From: Fischerella muscicola SAG 1427-1 = PCC 73103
GTDB lineage: Bacteria; Cyanobacteriota; Cyanobacteriia; Cyanobacteriales; Nostocaceae
Assembly: GCF_000317245.1 (NCBI RefSeq)
Contig: NZ_AJLJ01000064.1
Coordinates: forward strand, 62,001 to 126,000
Direction of reading: 5' to 3'
DNA length: 64,000 nt
The notes under the pieces were generated by a model that was given only the letters and a program-made list of their open reading frames with translations, searched no databases and had not been told where the DNA came from. The translations under genes were made by a program, and so were the position numbers. Position 1 is the stretch's first letter; each line of letters opens with the position of its first letter. Below, in pieces: positions 41,833-51,011 of this stretch.

Positions 41833-42399
41833 ATGCCATTAGGTAGAGAATTACCCCAGCTACTAAAACAATGTCTCTTCTACAGAGGACGTAAGTTTAA
41901 TTTTGAGGTCAATCGTCTACGTTTGCCTAACAAATCAGAGGGAGATTGGGAATGCATTCGTCACCCTGGAGGTGCTTTGGCTGTACCTGTAACACCAGAA
42001 GGTAAACTTGTTCTCGTACGTCAGTATCGTTTTGCAGTTGGGGGAAGGTTGTTAGAGTTTCCGGCAGGAACTGTGGAAGTAAATGAAGATCCTTTAGATA
42101 CAGTGAAGCGAGAAATCGAAGAAGAAACAGGTTATCGCGCTCATAAGTGGCAAACATTGGGAGAATTTTTTCTTGCTCCAGGGTATTCTGATGAAATTAT
42201 TTACGCCTATTTGGCTCAAGATTTAGAAAAACTCGAAACGCCACCAGCACAAGAAGAAGACGAGGATATCGAAACAGTTTTACTAACTCCAAAAGAGTTG
42301 GAGAAAGCAATTATACAAGGCGAACCTATAGATGCGAAATCTATTTCCAGCTTTTTCCTAGTTCGCGATTTCCTTTTGGGCGAGAAAAAAGACATTTGA
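41833..42399 (+). CDS. Nudix hydrolase, ADP-ribose pyrophosphatase-like
   Basis: A 188-residue hydrolase of nucleoside-diphosphate derivatives. The Nudix box runs from GTVEVNEDPLDTVKREI to EEETG, near 75-97, preceded by VRQYRFAVGGRLLEFPA, which is the ADP-ribose pyrophosphatase context. The C-terminus is helical. The next element is a broken ADP-ribosylglycohydrolase gene, so the locus may once have been an ADP-ribose turnover pair; that link is inferred. Confidence 0.9.
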   Translation: MPLGRELPQLLKQCLFYRGRKFNFEVNRLRLPNKSEGDWECIRHPGGALAVPVTPEGKLVLVRQYRFAVGGRLLEFPAGTVEVNEDPLDTVKREIEEETGYRAHKWQTLGEFFLAPGYSDEIIYAYLAQDLEKLETPPAQEEDEDIETVLLTPKELEKAIIQGEPIDAKSISSFFLVRDFLLGEKKDI

Positions 42400-42559
42400 A
42401 CAATGCATTTTGTAGGATACAGAGTAAAGGTATTTTCTTTCATTTTCATCTTTTCCCTACAAAATGCATCCCGACTTCTACAAGAAGTGCATTAACTACA
42501 CAACCTTTTCATTTTCAAAATTTCATTATATACTACAAATGTAGTGCAGGGTGAAATAT

Positions 42560-43005
42560 ATGTTGTTGGAGTTAGCGATTGGTGATGCTTATGGCGCAGG
42601 CTTTGAGTACGCAGATGAAATGATCGCTTGCAATGATTTGAGTAGATATCTCAAGCATCCGCGCCATAACATTCAGCCAGGCTGCTACACTGACGACACA
42701 CAAATGAGCATAGCGATCGCAGAGACTCTCGTTGCTCGGAAAAAGTCAAATCAAAAGGATGGATGAGTGTAAGGGCAGCAATTACCGCACTCGTACGGAA
42801 TGATTCGATGAGTGGGCTGCTTAAAGATTGTATTTCCTTCACAGGCGATGTAGATACTGTAGCGGCGATCGCTCTCGCTGCTGGTTCTTGTAGTCAGGAA
42901 ATTAAGCAAGATTTGCCACATCATTTGATTTTAGAATTAGAAAATGGTTCCTATGGTAGGGATTATCTAATTAAGTTAGACAAGCAATTGTTGCAACTAA
43001 TTTAG
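42560..43005 (+). pseudogene. ADP-ribosylglycohydrolase (DraG-like), internally deleted and frameshifted
   Basis: Two pieces remain. The first (to 42766) has LELAIGDAYGAGFEYADEM and CYTDDTQMSIAIAETL, the N-terminal metal site of DraG-type hydrolases. The second, in another frame (42763-43005), has CISFTGDVDTVAAIALAAGS, the C-terminal metal site. About 150-170 middle residues are missing and the pieces are out of frame, so no active enzyme is expected. The enzyme would remove ADP-ribose from proteins. The loss looks recent because both pieces are well preserved. Confidence 0.8.
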
Positions 43006-43106
43006 TGATTTATTCTCATCACTCCTGGAATCAGCAAGCTAGTCCAGTGGAAATTTTATCTACATTAATCGCAGCAATGATTAAAACCTTGTGCTATATT
43101 GTGTAT

Positions 43107-43419
43107 ATAGTTGTAAACAACTCAGAGCTACATGCTCTGCCTTTTTGAGACTACGACCGCTCAGGCAACAAGGAGGTGATGCCCATGACAGATAGTAGTA
43201 AACGCATGGGTCATCAGGTTGCAGGAAGCCGGCTGTGTGCCGGGGCTGTTCTCTAAAAGTCGGCTTTAGTCTTAATTGAGAGACTAGTTTACCTCAAGCA
43301 GCAAAGCTGATTTGGAGTTCCATCCGGCAGTTAGGTTGCAACCTGAAGACCCAACTAGACCGCTCTTACCTAGATCACCCGATCTAAAGTAAGAGCGGAT
43401 AGTTTTTATATACAACTAT
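43107..43419 (+). ncRNA. Standalone structured RNA, HEARO/omega-RNA-like
   Basis: A roughly 310-bp element within 800 bp of non-coding DNA. Helices seen: GCAAC/GTTGC plus TGATGCCCATG/CATGGG-t-CATCA (43165-43222, loop with AGTAGTAAACG), AAGCCG/CGGCTT (43226-43266), TAGTCT/AGACTA (43267-43286), palindrome AGGTTGCAACCT (43333-43344) and a final CCGCTCTTAC/GTAAGAGCGG enclosing TAGATC/GATCTA (43360-43398). ATAGTTGTA (43107-43115) and TACAACTAT (43411-43419) bound it. The first hairpin recalls HEARO, the guide RNA of IscB, but no IscB gene is present. RNA status is likely; family identity is uncertain. Confidence 0.5.
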
Positions 43420-43816
43420 CATTTACGCAGTTTGATCTTGAATAAATATTTTCCTTGTTTACAGTAAGTATATTTAAGTATAAATTTTATCTAAATATAA
43501 GATTAAAAAAATTATAAAAAACTATAAAAATGTTTCTCAAGTCACGGGAACCGTACGCAATCAATTGCGTCTTAAGTATAGAGCGAAATAAAGCTAAATA
43601 CTTTATACGAAGAAAGTAAACAGCATCTTACTTTTAGCAGAGGTAACAAAAAAGTCAATAGTTAACTTGCCTAGAATCTACTATTTTTCATATAGCTAAG
43701 TCATACTAAAATTTAAAGTTTATGACTTGGTAAAAGCGAAAACTTAGAGCAGTAGTTACTATTATCAGCCTCATCAAATGCAAAATATCACTAACTAATT
43801 AAATTGGGAGGATGAT

Positions 43817-44098
43817 ATGGCACAATTACTTACAGAGGCAAAAATTCAAGATTTGGCAAGCAACCTCTCAGGTTGGACAGTCGAGGGATCAAAATTACAG
43901 TCTCAGCGTCAGTTTAAAGATTTTTTACAGGCAATGGAGTTTGTAAATAAACTTGTTGAACCCGCTGAGTCAGCAGGGCATCATCCAGATATAGAGATTT
44001 CTTATAACAAAGTTAGAATCACACTGACGACTCATGATGCAGGTGGTTTAACACAGAAAGATTTTGAATTAGCCAAGGAAATTTCTCAAATCAATTAA
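43817..44098 (+). CDS. Pterin-4a-carbinolamine dehydratase
   Basis: A 93-residue enzyme with GGGAGG upstream. The family motif EPAESAGHHPDIEISYNKVRI is present, with the catalytic HH pair, and GLTQKDFELAKEI closes it. It dehydrates pterin carbinolamine, normally recycling the cofactor of aromatic amino acid hydroxylases. In cyanobacteria that lack such hydroxylases it may act in other pterin or molybdopterin metabolism. Standard length. Confidence 0.93.
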   Translation: MAQLLTEAKIQDLASNLSGWTVEGSKLQSQRQFKDFLQAMEFVNKLVEPAESAGHHPDIEISYNKVRITLTTHDAGGLTQKDFELAKEISQIN

Positions 44099-44511
44099 GT
44101 AATAACTCTTAGTAGGTTAAACAAAAAATAACAACAAATCCTGTGTGAGTTTTAACAATTAGATTCTGAGTATGGTTTCGTAGGAGGCGATCGCTCTGAT
44201 GGTAGAAATGACAAATCATGCTTGAAATTTCAAGAAAAAGCGAGGCAAATGTGACAGTTGTATATGCGAACTCTCACGTATTGTCTTCTGACTCAGATGT
44301 TTTATAATGACAAGCTATAAAGATATGTTTTTGCATAGGTTAATCATACAAAGTTATCTATAGAGAATTTAATTTACTGTTTAGCTTGGCAAAAACTAAA
44401 ATTGTCTTTGGGGCAGTATGCCTCATCCACAGGTTTCAACGAGAAGTTGCATATTTGGCAATAGTTGCAGCAAATTAAATGTTTAGAACGAGGTGTGAGG
44501 AGAACAGGAAG
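44099..44511. other. Upstream region of the porin gene
   Basis: 413 bp with one HIP1 site (near 44188), no ORF I can support, and the strong GAGGAGAACAGGAAG ribosome site immediately before the porin start. The length suggests a long 5' UTR or several promoters. I did not find a clear Fur box. Confidence 0.5.
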
Positions 44512-46290
44512 ATGTCTAATATCTTGTGGAAATCATTAGTGGTAAGTCCAGCAGTTTTAGGAGCCGCACTGTTGGTTTCAACAACTGCGATTGCAGCCCC
44601 TAACAGCGCTACTTCTGAAGTAGTCAAAGCAGATTTATCTACAAATCAACAACAAAATAATTCTGCTTCTGTTGTACCAACCCAAACAACCGAGCAGTCA
44701 GATATCTTGGCTCAGGTACAACAACAAACACAGATACCACAGCTAGCTCAAGTACAGCAAACAGAAGTTAACGTCCTAGACCAAGTTAACCAATACGGTA
44801 GCGAAGGGAAAGTTGCCAATTCCCAATCGCAGGTAACATCGGTTTCTCAATTCTCCGACGTACAACCCACTGACTGGGCATTCCAAGCACTTCAGTCTTT
44901 GGTTGAGCGCTATGGTTGTATTGCAGGTTATCCCAACGGCACTTATCGCGGAAACCGTCCCATGACCCGCTATGAGTTTGCCGCAGGTTTGAACGCTTGT
45001 TTGGATCGGGTCAATGAATTAATCGCTACAGCTACAGCCGATTTGGTCACTAAAGAAGATTTAGCAACCTTACAGCGCTTACAAGAAGAATTTTCCGCAG
45101 AACTAGCAACCTTACGCGGTCGTGTAGATGCATTAGAAGCACGTACAGCGGAGTTGGAAGCTAACCAGTTCTCAACCACAACCAAGTTAGTTGGTGAAGC
45201 AATCTTTGCTCTGACTGATTCTTTTGGCGACAACGATAACAACAACACTGTCTTCCAAAACAGGGTTCGTTTAGATTTGCAAACTAGTTTCACTGGTAGA
45301 GACGTGTTACACACCCGTCTTGCTGCTGGTAATGCTCAAAGATTAGACATCGGTGCTGACGGTAGTGCTGAAGGTCTGCAAACCTTTAATATCGGTAATA
45401 CTGGTAACAACGACGTCTTAATAGACTGGTTGGCATACTACTTCCCAGTTGGTGATAATGCCAGAGTATATGTTGCTGCGACTGGTGGTATTTGGAGTGA
45501 CGTTGCTGCTACTGTTAACCCTTACTTTGAAGACTATGACGGTGGTAATGGCGCATTGTCTACCTTTGCTTCGGAAAACCCCGTTTTCCGTGTTGGTGGC
45601 GGCGCTGGTGCAGCAGTGAACTTCGGCTTTGGTAACAAGCGCACTTTCCTTCTACCAACTTCAGTTACAGTGGGTTACTTAGGATCGGAACCTAGCAGCC
45701 CCACTGATGGTTCAGGTATATTCGACGGTAACTATGCTGCTCTTGGACAGCTGAACTTTAACTTAGGCGATCGCTTGGCATTAGCTGCAACTTACGTTCA
45801 CGGCTATCATGGTGCAGGTAGTTCTCTGTTTGATGCGGGTTCTGTAAATAGCTCTGTAGTAGGTACTAGTCAAGCCAATACCTTGAGTACTACAGACGGA
45901 TCTTCCAGTAATTCCTACGGCTTATCAGCAGCCTTTAGACCCAGCGATAGATTCTCGGTAAGTGGCTTCGTATCTTACCATGATGTCACTGGCTTCGGTT
46001 CCAATGATGACTTTGAAGCTTGGAGTTATGGTTTAGGAGTTGCTTTCCCAGATCTTGGTAAGAAAGGTAACGTGTTGGGTATTTTTGCTGGTGCTGAACC
46101 CTATTCTCGTAACAGATTTGCAGGCGTAGATGATGGTGATGTACCATACCACTTTGAAGGTTTCTACAAATATCAAGTCAGCGACAACATCTCTGTCACT
46201 CCTGGCGTGATCTGGGTGACTTCTCCTGGTCAAAATAGCAACAACGATGATGCTATTATCGGTACACTCAGAACAACCTTCACATTCTAA
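44512..46290 (+). CDS. Iron-uptake-type porin with SLH domain (OprB/SomA-like)
   Basis: 592 residues from ATG 44512, chosen by the adjacent ribosome site. A signal peptide ends near AIAAP (residue about 31). After a Gln-rich linker, an SLH domain (about 120-185: FSDVQPTDWAFQALQSLVERYGC, then RPMTRYEFAAGLN) binds peptidoglycan-linked polymer; a short coiled coil (about 185-220) follows; the rest is a beta-barrel ending in aromatic F. This is the major outer-membrane porin design of cyanobacteria; an iron-uptake role is family knowledge. Confidence 0.92.
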   Translation: MSNILWKSLVVSPAVLGAALLVSTTAIAAPNSATSEVVKADLSTNQQQNNSASVVPTQTTEQSDILAQVQQQTQIPQLAQVQQTEVNVLDQVNQYGSEGKVANSQSQVTSVSQFSDVQPTDWAFQALQSLVERYGCIAGYPNGTYRGNRPMTRYEFAAGLNACLDRVNELIATATADLVTKEDLATLQRLQEEFSAELATLRGRVDALEARTAELEANQFSTTTKLVGEAIFALTDSFGDNDNNNTVFQNRVRLDLQTSFTGRDVLHTRLAAGNAQRLDIGADGSAEGLQTFNIGNTGNNDVLIDWLAYYFPVGDNARVYVAATGGIWSDVAATVNPYFEDYDGGNGALSTFASENPVFRVGGGAGAAVNFGFGNKRTFLLPTSVTVGYLGSEPSSPTDGSGIFDGNYAALGQLNFNLGDRLALAATYVHGYHGAGSSLFDAGSVNSSVVGTSQANTLSTTDGSSSNSYGLSAAFRPSDRFSVSGFVSYHDVTGFGSNDDFEAWSYGLGVAFPDLGKKGNVLGIFAGAEPYSRNRFAGVDDGDVPYHFEGFYKYQVSDNISVTPGVIWVTSPGQNSNNDDAIIGTLRTTFTF

Positions 46291-46321
46291 TTTAGTTGTT
46301 GGTTAATATTTGAGTTGCTAG

Positions 46322-46349
46322 TTGATTAGTGGTTTTTTCCACTAATCAA
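46322..46349. terminator. First hairpin after the porin gene
   Basis: TTGATTAGTGG and CCACTAATCAA form a perfect 11-bp stem with a six-T loop, 31 bases after the stop codon. With no T run after it, it may protect the mRNA 3' end rather than terminate. Confidence 0.55.
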
Positions 46350-46378
46350 TAAGCAATAAACAACAGCAAAAATGTTTT

Positions 46379-46402
46379 CCCCGCCTAGAGGTGGGGTTTT
46401 TT
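46379..46402 (+). terminator. Rho-independent terminator of the porin gene
   Basis: CCCCGCC (46379-46385) pairs with GGTGGGG (46390-46396) around a four-base loop and is followed by six Ts. It is the clearest terminator in this part of the window. Confidence 0.85.
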
Positions 46403-46491
46403 ATGTTTTTAATTATAAAAATAACAAACCCCAGTGGAGAACCGGAGTATACTAAAAAAGTAAAGGGATCATTTCTTTCGCATTCTTAGCT

Positions 46492-46929
46492 GTGGAACTA
46501 TCGTGTAAATCAGAATACGCAATTCTTGCTTTGTTAGAATTAGCAATTCGTTATCAAAGTGGAGAACCGCTGCAAATCCGTCAAATTGCAGCACAACAAA
46601 ATATACCTGACCGCTATCTAGAACAACTGCTAGCAATCTTGAGGCGTGGGGGTCTAATCAAGAGCCAACGAGGATCAAAAGGTGGTTATTTGTTGGCGCG
46701 AGAACCTTGGAAAATCACGCTTTTTGAAGTTTTGGGATGTGTAGAAGGCATAGATAAGGTGCAGACCCATGAAGAAGATAAGCCCAAAACTGTAGATGGT
46801 GCTGTTGTAGAAGAAATTTGGCAAGAAGCACGTCAGGCAGCAAACTCAGTTTTACATAAATACACACTTGCCGATCTCTGTGAAAAACGCGATTCACGAC
46901 GGCAGTTGAATATCATGTATTACATTTAG
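46492..46929 (+). CDS. Rrf2 family transcriptional regulator
   Basis: A 145-residue winged-helix regulator starting at GTG 46492 (MELSCKSEYAILALLELA). The helix-turn-helix is at about 27-50 (QIRQIAAQQNIPDRYLEQLLAILRRGGLI), followed by the wing SQRGSKGGYLLAR. The three-Cys cluster that binds Fe-S in IscR is absent (only scattered Cys at about 5, 83 and 130), so it is closer to CymR-type cysteine regulators. The next gene downstream on the same strand, after 505 bp, is cysK, which supports a role in sulfur/cysteine control. That link is inferred. Confidence 0.85.
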   Translation: MELSCKSEYAILALLELAIRYQSGEPLQIRQIAAQQNIPDRYLEQLLAILRRGGLIKSQRGSKGGYLLAREPWKITLFEVLGCVEGIDKVQTHEEDKPKTVDGAVVEEIWQEARQAANSVLHKYTLADLCEKRDSRRQLNIMYYI

Positions 46930-47434
46930 TCATTTGTCTTACTCTACGAGAAGCCCTACGGGTAGTTCCCTCCGGGACGCTGCGCGTAGACGCGTAAGCG
47001 GCTTCTGGTAAGAGTACGCCAGGTGACGCCACGTGCTACAACGGGGGGTAACGCGTAGACGGACGAAGTCCGGCTTGTCATAGAGTAGCGGCTTCTGTTC
47101 CCACCAAAGGGTTCCCAAAGGGTAAGTACCCGTCACCGCACTAGCTCACCGCTTGCGCGTCTATGTCATTAGTTACTTGTTTTGTGCTAATCACTATTGA
47201 CAATTGATCATTGACCGATAATTCCGATCAGGGTACAGAGCAAGCAGATTTGTTTGTAGAGCCAATTCAAAATCCATAGACGCACGAAGTGCGGCTTCTC
47301 GACAGAGTAATCTTAAATCCAAAATTGTGTGACCGAAATTAGTTGATGGTACAAACCCCCAGAAAAATCTGTGGAGTCAATCCAAAATCCAAAATCCAAA
47401 ATCCAAAATTGTTTGACGGAGGACAAATAAACTA
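46930..47434. repeat. Composite repeat-rich region upstream of cysK
   Basis: From 46942 to about 47165 there are GC-rich interspersed repeats: GAAGCCCTACGGGTAGTTCC, CTCCGGGACGCTGCGCGTAGACG and several copies of AGCGGCTTCT. From 47370 to 47411 CCAAAAT heptamers are repeated. Between them AGACGCACGAAGTGCGGCTTCT (split by one base) is an imperfect palindrome near 47278. The cysK ribosome site GGAGG lies near 47418. No gene. Confidence 0.65.
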
Positions 47435-48394
47435 ATGCGAATTGCTCGTAACATCACAGAACTTATCGGGCGTACACCTTTAGTACAGCTCAACCGTATT
47501 CCTCAAGCAGAAGGCTGTGTAGCCGAGATTGTTGTGAAGTTGGAAAGTATGAATCCAGCCGCATCGGTGAAAGACCGAATTGGGATCAGCATGATTAACG
47601 CTGCTGAAGAGGAAGGATTGATTACTCCTGGTAAGACTGTATTAGTAGAACCCACTTCTGGCAATACAGGGATAGCCTTAGCAATGGTAGCAGCAGCTAA
47701 AGGTTATCGATTGATTTTAACAATGCCAGAGACAATGAGTGCTGAACGACGGGCGATGTTGCGGGCTTACGGTGCAGAACTTGAACTCACACCAGGAATT
47801 GAAGGTATGAGTGGCGCGATTCGGCAAGCACAGGAGATTGTTGATAAATTGCCCAATGCGTACATGTTGCAGCAATTTCGTAACCCTGCAAATCCGCAAA
47901 TTCACCGTGTCACAACGGCAGAGGAAATCTGGGAAGATACTGAAGGTAAAGTAGACATAATTGTAGCCGGCATCGGTACTGGTGGTACGATTACGGGTGT
48001 AGCAGAGGTGATTAAAGCACGCAAACCCAGCCTGAAAGCGATCGCAGTTGAACCAACCAACAGTCCAGTTTTATCGGGAGGAAAACCCGGAGCGCACAAA
48101 ATCCAGGGAATTGGTGCAGGATTTGTGCCTCAAGTACTAAAGGTAAATTTAATTGACGAAATTATTACTGTCAGTGATGAGGAAGCGATCGCCTATGGAC
48201 GGCGTTTAGCTAGAGAAGAAGGGTTACTATCTGGCATTTCTAGTGGTGCGGCTTTGTGTGCAGCAATTCGTGTCGCCCAGCGTCCAGAAAACGAGGGACG
48301 CTTAATTGTGATGATTCAACCCAGTTTTGGGGAAAGGTATCTAAGCACACCATTGTTTCAAGACTTGGTAGAAGCCAGAGTCAGCAACAGTTAA
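47435..48394 (+). CDS. cysK: Cysteine synthase A (O-acetylserine sulfhydrylase)
   Basis: A 319-residue PLP enzyme that makes cysteine from O-acetylserine and sulfide in the cytosol. The PLP lysine lies in [12 protein letters not shown] (about residue 44), the phosphate loop is GTGGTITG, and [10 protein letters not shown] is the Asn-loop that binds the substrate. The C-terminus is complete. Standard length. The Rrf2 regulator is the nearest upstream gene, separated by repeats. Confidence 0.96.
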   Translation: MRIARNITELIGRTPLVQLNRIPQAEGCVAEIVVKLESMNPAASVKDRIGISMINAAEEEGLITPGKTVLVEPTSGNTGIALAMVAAAKGYRLILTMPETMSAERRAMLRAYGAELELTPGIEGMSGAIRQAQEIVDKLPNAYMLQQFRNPANPQIHRVTTAEEIWEDTEGKVDIIVAGIGTGGTITGVAEVIKARKPSLKAIAVEPTNSPVLSGGKPGAHKIQGIGAGFVPQVLKVNLIDEIITVSDEEAIAYGRRLAREEGLLSGISSGAALCAAIRVAQRPENEGRLIVMIQPSFGERYLSTPLFQDLVEARVSNS

Positions 48395-48492
48395 ATGAGT
48401 ACTTGGTCAAACTGTTAAAATCTTGAAGGCAGGTAAGCTCAAGTTTTCACCTACCTTTCATCCCCGCGCTATGTAGTGACGGGGCTTTCAGG

Positions 48493-49206
48493 ATGTTCTC
48501 TACGATGATGGTAAATAATAACCACTACGAAACTCTTAAAGTAAGTCCTAACGCTAGCCAAGCAGAGATTAAGCAAGCTTACCGCCGCTTGGTTAAACAA
48601 TATCATCCTGACAGTAATCAACAAACGGCGGATAGCGAGCAAATCATCCGTATTAATGCAGCATATGAAGTCTTGGGTGATGCCGAAAATCGCCAAAGTT
48701 ATGATCGACGAATTCATCACAAACTGAAGCAGCAACCCAGTAGCAGACAACAGCGTAGCACTGCTGCTGGACAACAATATCAAACAAAACGACAAACAGG
48801 AAGAGACATTGATGATCAAATTGAAGAATGGCTACGTCAGGTTTATCAACCAACTAGTCGCCTAGCGTATGTCATTCTTTATTCTTTGAAAACACAAATT
48901 GAAAAACTAGCAGCTGACCCTTTTGATGATGAGCTTTTAGAAGATTTTCAGGAATACTTAGAAAATTGCCGAGAAGATCTAAAACAGGCACAAATTTCTT
49001 TCCGTTCCCTACCTAATCCCCCTAGTTTAGCAAGAGTAGCAGCTCATCTTTATTACTGCCTCAATCAAATTAGTGATGGACTAGATGAATTGGAATATTT
49101 TCCCTTGAATTACGACGAGAGTTATTTGCACACAGGTCAAGAAATGTTCCGTATTGCCAAGGGATTGTATCGCGAGGCACAAGATTCGGTAGCAGTTTAT
49201 AAGTAA
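48493..49206 (+). CDS. J-domain protein (DnaJ-like co-chaperone)
   Basis: 237 residues; ATGs at 48493, 48505 and 48508 are all possible starts. The J-domain covers about 10-75 (NNHYETLKVSPNASQAEIKQAY, HPD in YHPDSN, AAYEVLGDAENRQSYD). A Gln/Arg-rich linker and a C-terminal helical domain of unknown type (about 105-237) follow; there is no zinc-finger or type I/II C-domain. It stimulates the ATPase of an Hsp70; the C-terminal domain probably selects the client. Confidence 0.88.
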   Translation: MFSTMMVNNNHYETLKVSPNASQAEIKQAYRRLVKQYHPDSNQQTADSEQIIRINAAYEVLGDAENRQSYDRRIHHKLKQQPSSRQQRSTAAGQQYQTKRQTGRDIDDQIEEWLRQVYQPTSRLAYVILYSLKTQIEKLAADPFDDELLEDFQEYLENCREDLKQAQISFRSLPNPPSLARVAAHLYYCLNQISDGLDELEYFPLNYDESYLHTGQEMFRIAKGLYREAQDSVAVYK

Positions 49207-49420
49207 TACCAATTTGAAAAAAGAATGTGACAGACCAAATTGTAGAGACGCGATGAATCGCGTCTTGAACCAAGGATGTGTTGCAATCATTAATTGAATT
49301 GGTATAAGTTGGTCGGGACGAGGAAGACGCGGAGAGTTTGTTTTTATTAATTCCCCGCGTCAGAGTATCCCCAGGTCGCTGTATCAGGGGAGAATCCCGA
49401 TTTTTTCAAAATACCGTAAA

Positions 49421-49532
49421 GCAAAGGGTTTAAACCCTTTGCTAATAGCGCAAGTCGTCTGAAGACGACTTCATAAAATCAAACAGTCTGCTTCAGCAGA
49501 CTTGAACTATGAGACTGCGATTTCAATCGCAG
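49421..49532. repeat. Array of four perfect palindromes, about 30 bp apart
   Basis: Arms: GCAAAGGGTTT (49421-49431), AAGTCGTCT (49452-49460), AGTCTGCT (49485-49492) and CTGCGATT (49515-49522), each followed by its reverse complement with zero or a two-base (GA/TC) centre. Centres are 30, 32 and 30 bp apart. A six-T run follows. They lie between the J-domain and malic-enzyme genes. Confidence 0.9.
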
Positions 49533-49619
49533 GCGTTTTTTGAACATTTGGGATGCTCCCTGTATTAGTCTCACCCAGCAAAGTTGACTTGATAGACCAC
49601 AAGTTCCCAGCACTAATTA

Positions 49620-51011
49620 TTAATTGCGAGCGATACCATCCTGGCGTGCAGCACGTTGCACCGCAGCCGCAACAGTAGTGGCGACGCGCTCATCAAATAC
49701 AGAAGGAATGATATGTTCCCTGTCTAAATCTGATGGTTTAACTAAAGAAGCGATCGCAAATGCTGCTTCTAAATACATAGAAGTCGTAATCGTCTCGGCT
49801 CGACAATCTAATGCACCGCGAAATACTCCCGGAAAAGCCAAAACATTATTGATTTGATTGGGGTAGTCACTACGCCCAGTAGCCATAACAGCCACTTCAT
49901 TACTCACTAATTCTGGCTGAATTTCAGGAATGGGATTTGCCATCGCAAACACAATCGGATCTTTCGCCATTGATCGCACCATTTCTGGTGTGACTACTCC
50001 CGGTGCGCTCACACCAATAAATACATCTGCTGCTTGCATTGCACCTGCAAGAGTACCCTGTGCTTTGACAGCAAATTCCTGCTTTTCTTCTGTTAAATCG
50101 GTGCGGCTGGTGGAAAGAATTCCTTTAGAGTCACACATCCAAATTTTATCAGCCCCGGCTTTTTGCAATAAACGAGCGATCGCAATTCCGGCTGCACCAG
50201 CACCGTTAATCACAATACGAATTTGATCGATTGACTTATGCACTAACTTGAGAGAATTAAACAGTGCTGCCAAGGTCACGATTGCTGTACCATGTTGATC
50301 GTCGTGAAAAACGGGAATATCCAACTCTCGCCGCAGTCTCTGTTCAATTTCAAAACAACGGGGTGCAGCAATATCTTCTAAATTGACACCACCGAATACA
50401 GGCGCAATATTTTTTACAGTACGAACAATTTCATCTGTATCTTGGGTAGCTAAACAGATGGGGAAAGCATCGATACCAGCAAATTCTTTGAATAGCATTG
50501 CTTTGCCTTCCATTACTGGTAAAGCAGCCCCTGCTCCAAGATTTCCCAGACCCAAAACAGCGCTACCATCAGTAACAATTGCTACAGTATTTTGTTTAAT
50601 AGTTAATTTGTAAACTTCTTCTGGATTTTGAGCGATCGCTGTACAAATACGTCCAACTCCCGGCGTGTACGCCATTGCTAAGTCAGACACACTTTTGAGA
50701 CTAATTCTACTGGTAATACTAATTTTGCCGCCCCGATGCAAATTAAAGGTGCGGTCATAAACATTCAGTAATTTAATATCTGGTAAAACCTTGACTGCTT
50801 GCACAATTGCTTCGGCGTGTTCAGTGCTAGCAGCATCGACGGTGAGATCGCGAGTAGAAACAGCTCTAGTTTGTTCGATTAAATCAATTTGACCAAGATT
50901 ACCACCAGTAGTGGCGATCGCCTGAGTAACGCTAGCTAACATTCCAATCCGGTTGGGAATCTCCAGACGGAGTGTCAAACTAAAACTAGAATTAGGAGTA
51001 AGCTCTGTCAT
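49620..51011 (-). CDS. NAD(P)-dependent malic enzyme with ACT domain
   Basis: A 463-residue enzyme that decarboxylates malate to pyruvate. An N-terminal ACT-like regulatory domain (about 10-85, LRLEIPNRIGMLASVTQAIA) is fused to a malic-enzyme body: AYTPGVGRICTAIA, the divalent-metal site in FHDDQHGTAIVT, and the dinucleotide loop INGAGAAGIAIARLL. ACT domains usually bind amino acids and regulate the enzyme. Full length. The coenzyme preference is not decided. Confidence 0.94.
   Translation of the reverse strand: MTELTPNSSFSLTLRLEIPNRIGMLASVTQAIATTGGNLGQIDLIEQTRAVSTRDLTVDAASTEHAEAIVQAVKVLPDIKLLNVYDRTFNLHRGGKISITSRISLKSVSDLAMAYTPGVGRICTAIAQNPEEVYKLTIKQNTVAIVTDGSAVLGLGNLGAGAALPVMEGKAMLFKEFAGIDAFPICLATQDTDEIVRTVKNIAPVFGGVNLEDIAAPRCFEIEQRLRRELDIPVFHDDQHGTAIVTLAALFNSLKLVHKSIDQIRIVINGAGAAGIAIARLLQKAGADKIWMCDSKGILSTSRTDLTEEKQEFAVKAQGTLAGAMQAADVFIGVSAPGVVTPEMVRSMAKDPIVFAMANPIPEIQPELVSNEVAVMATGRSDYPNQINNVLAFPGVFRGALDCRAETITTSMYLEAAFAIASLVKPSDLDREHIIPSVFDERVATTVAAAVQRAARQDGIARN

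Noticed and set aside
43185-43256. 23-codon ORF after AAGGAGGTGATGCCC
   Set aside because: The apparent ribosome site and start lie inside the long stem of the structured RNA, and the encoded sequence has no protein-like features; the pairing explains the sequence better.
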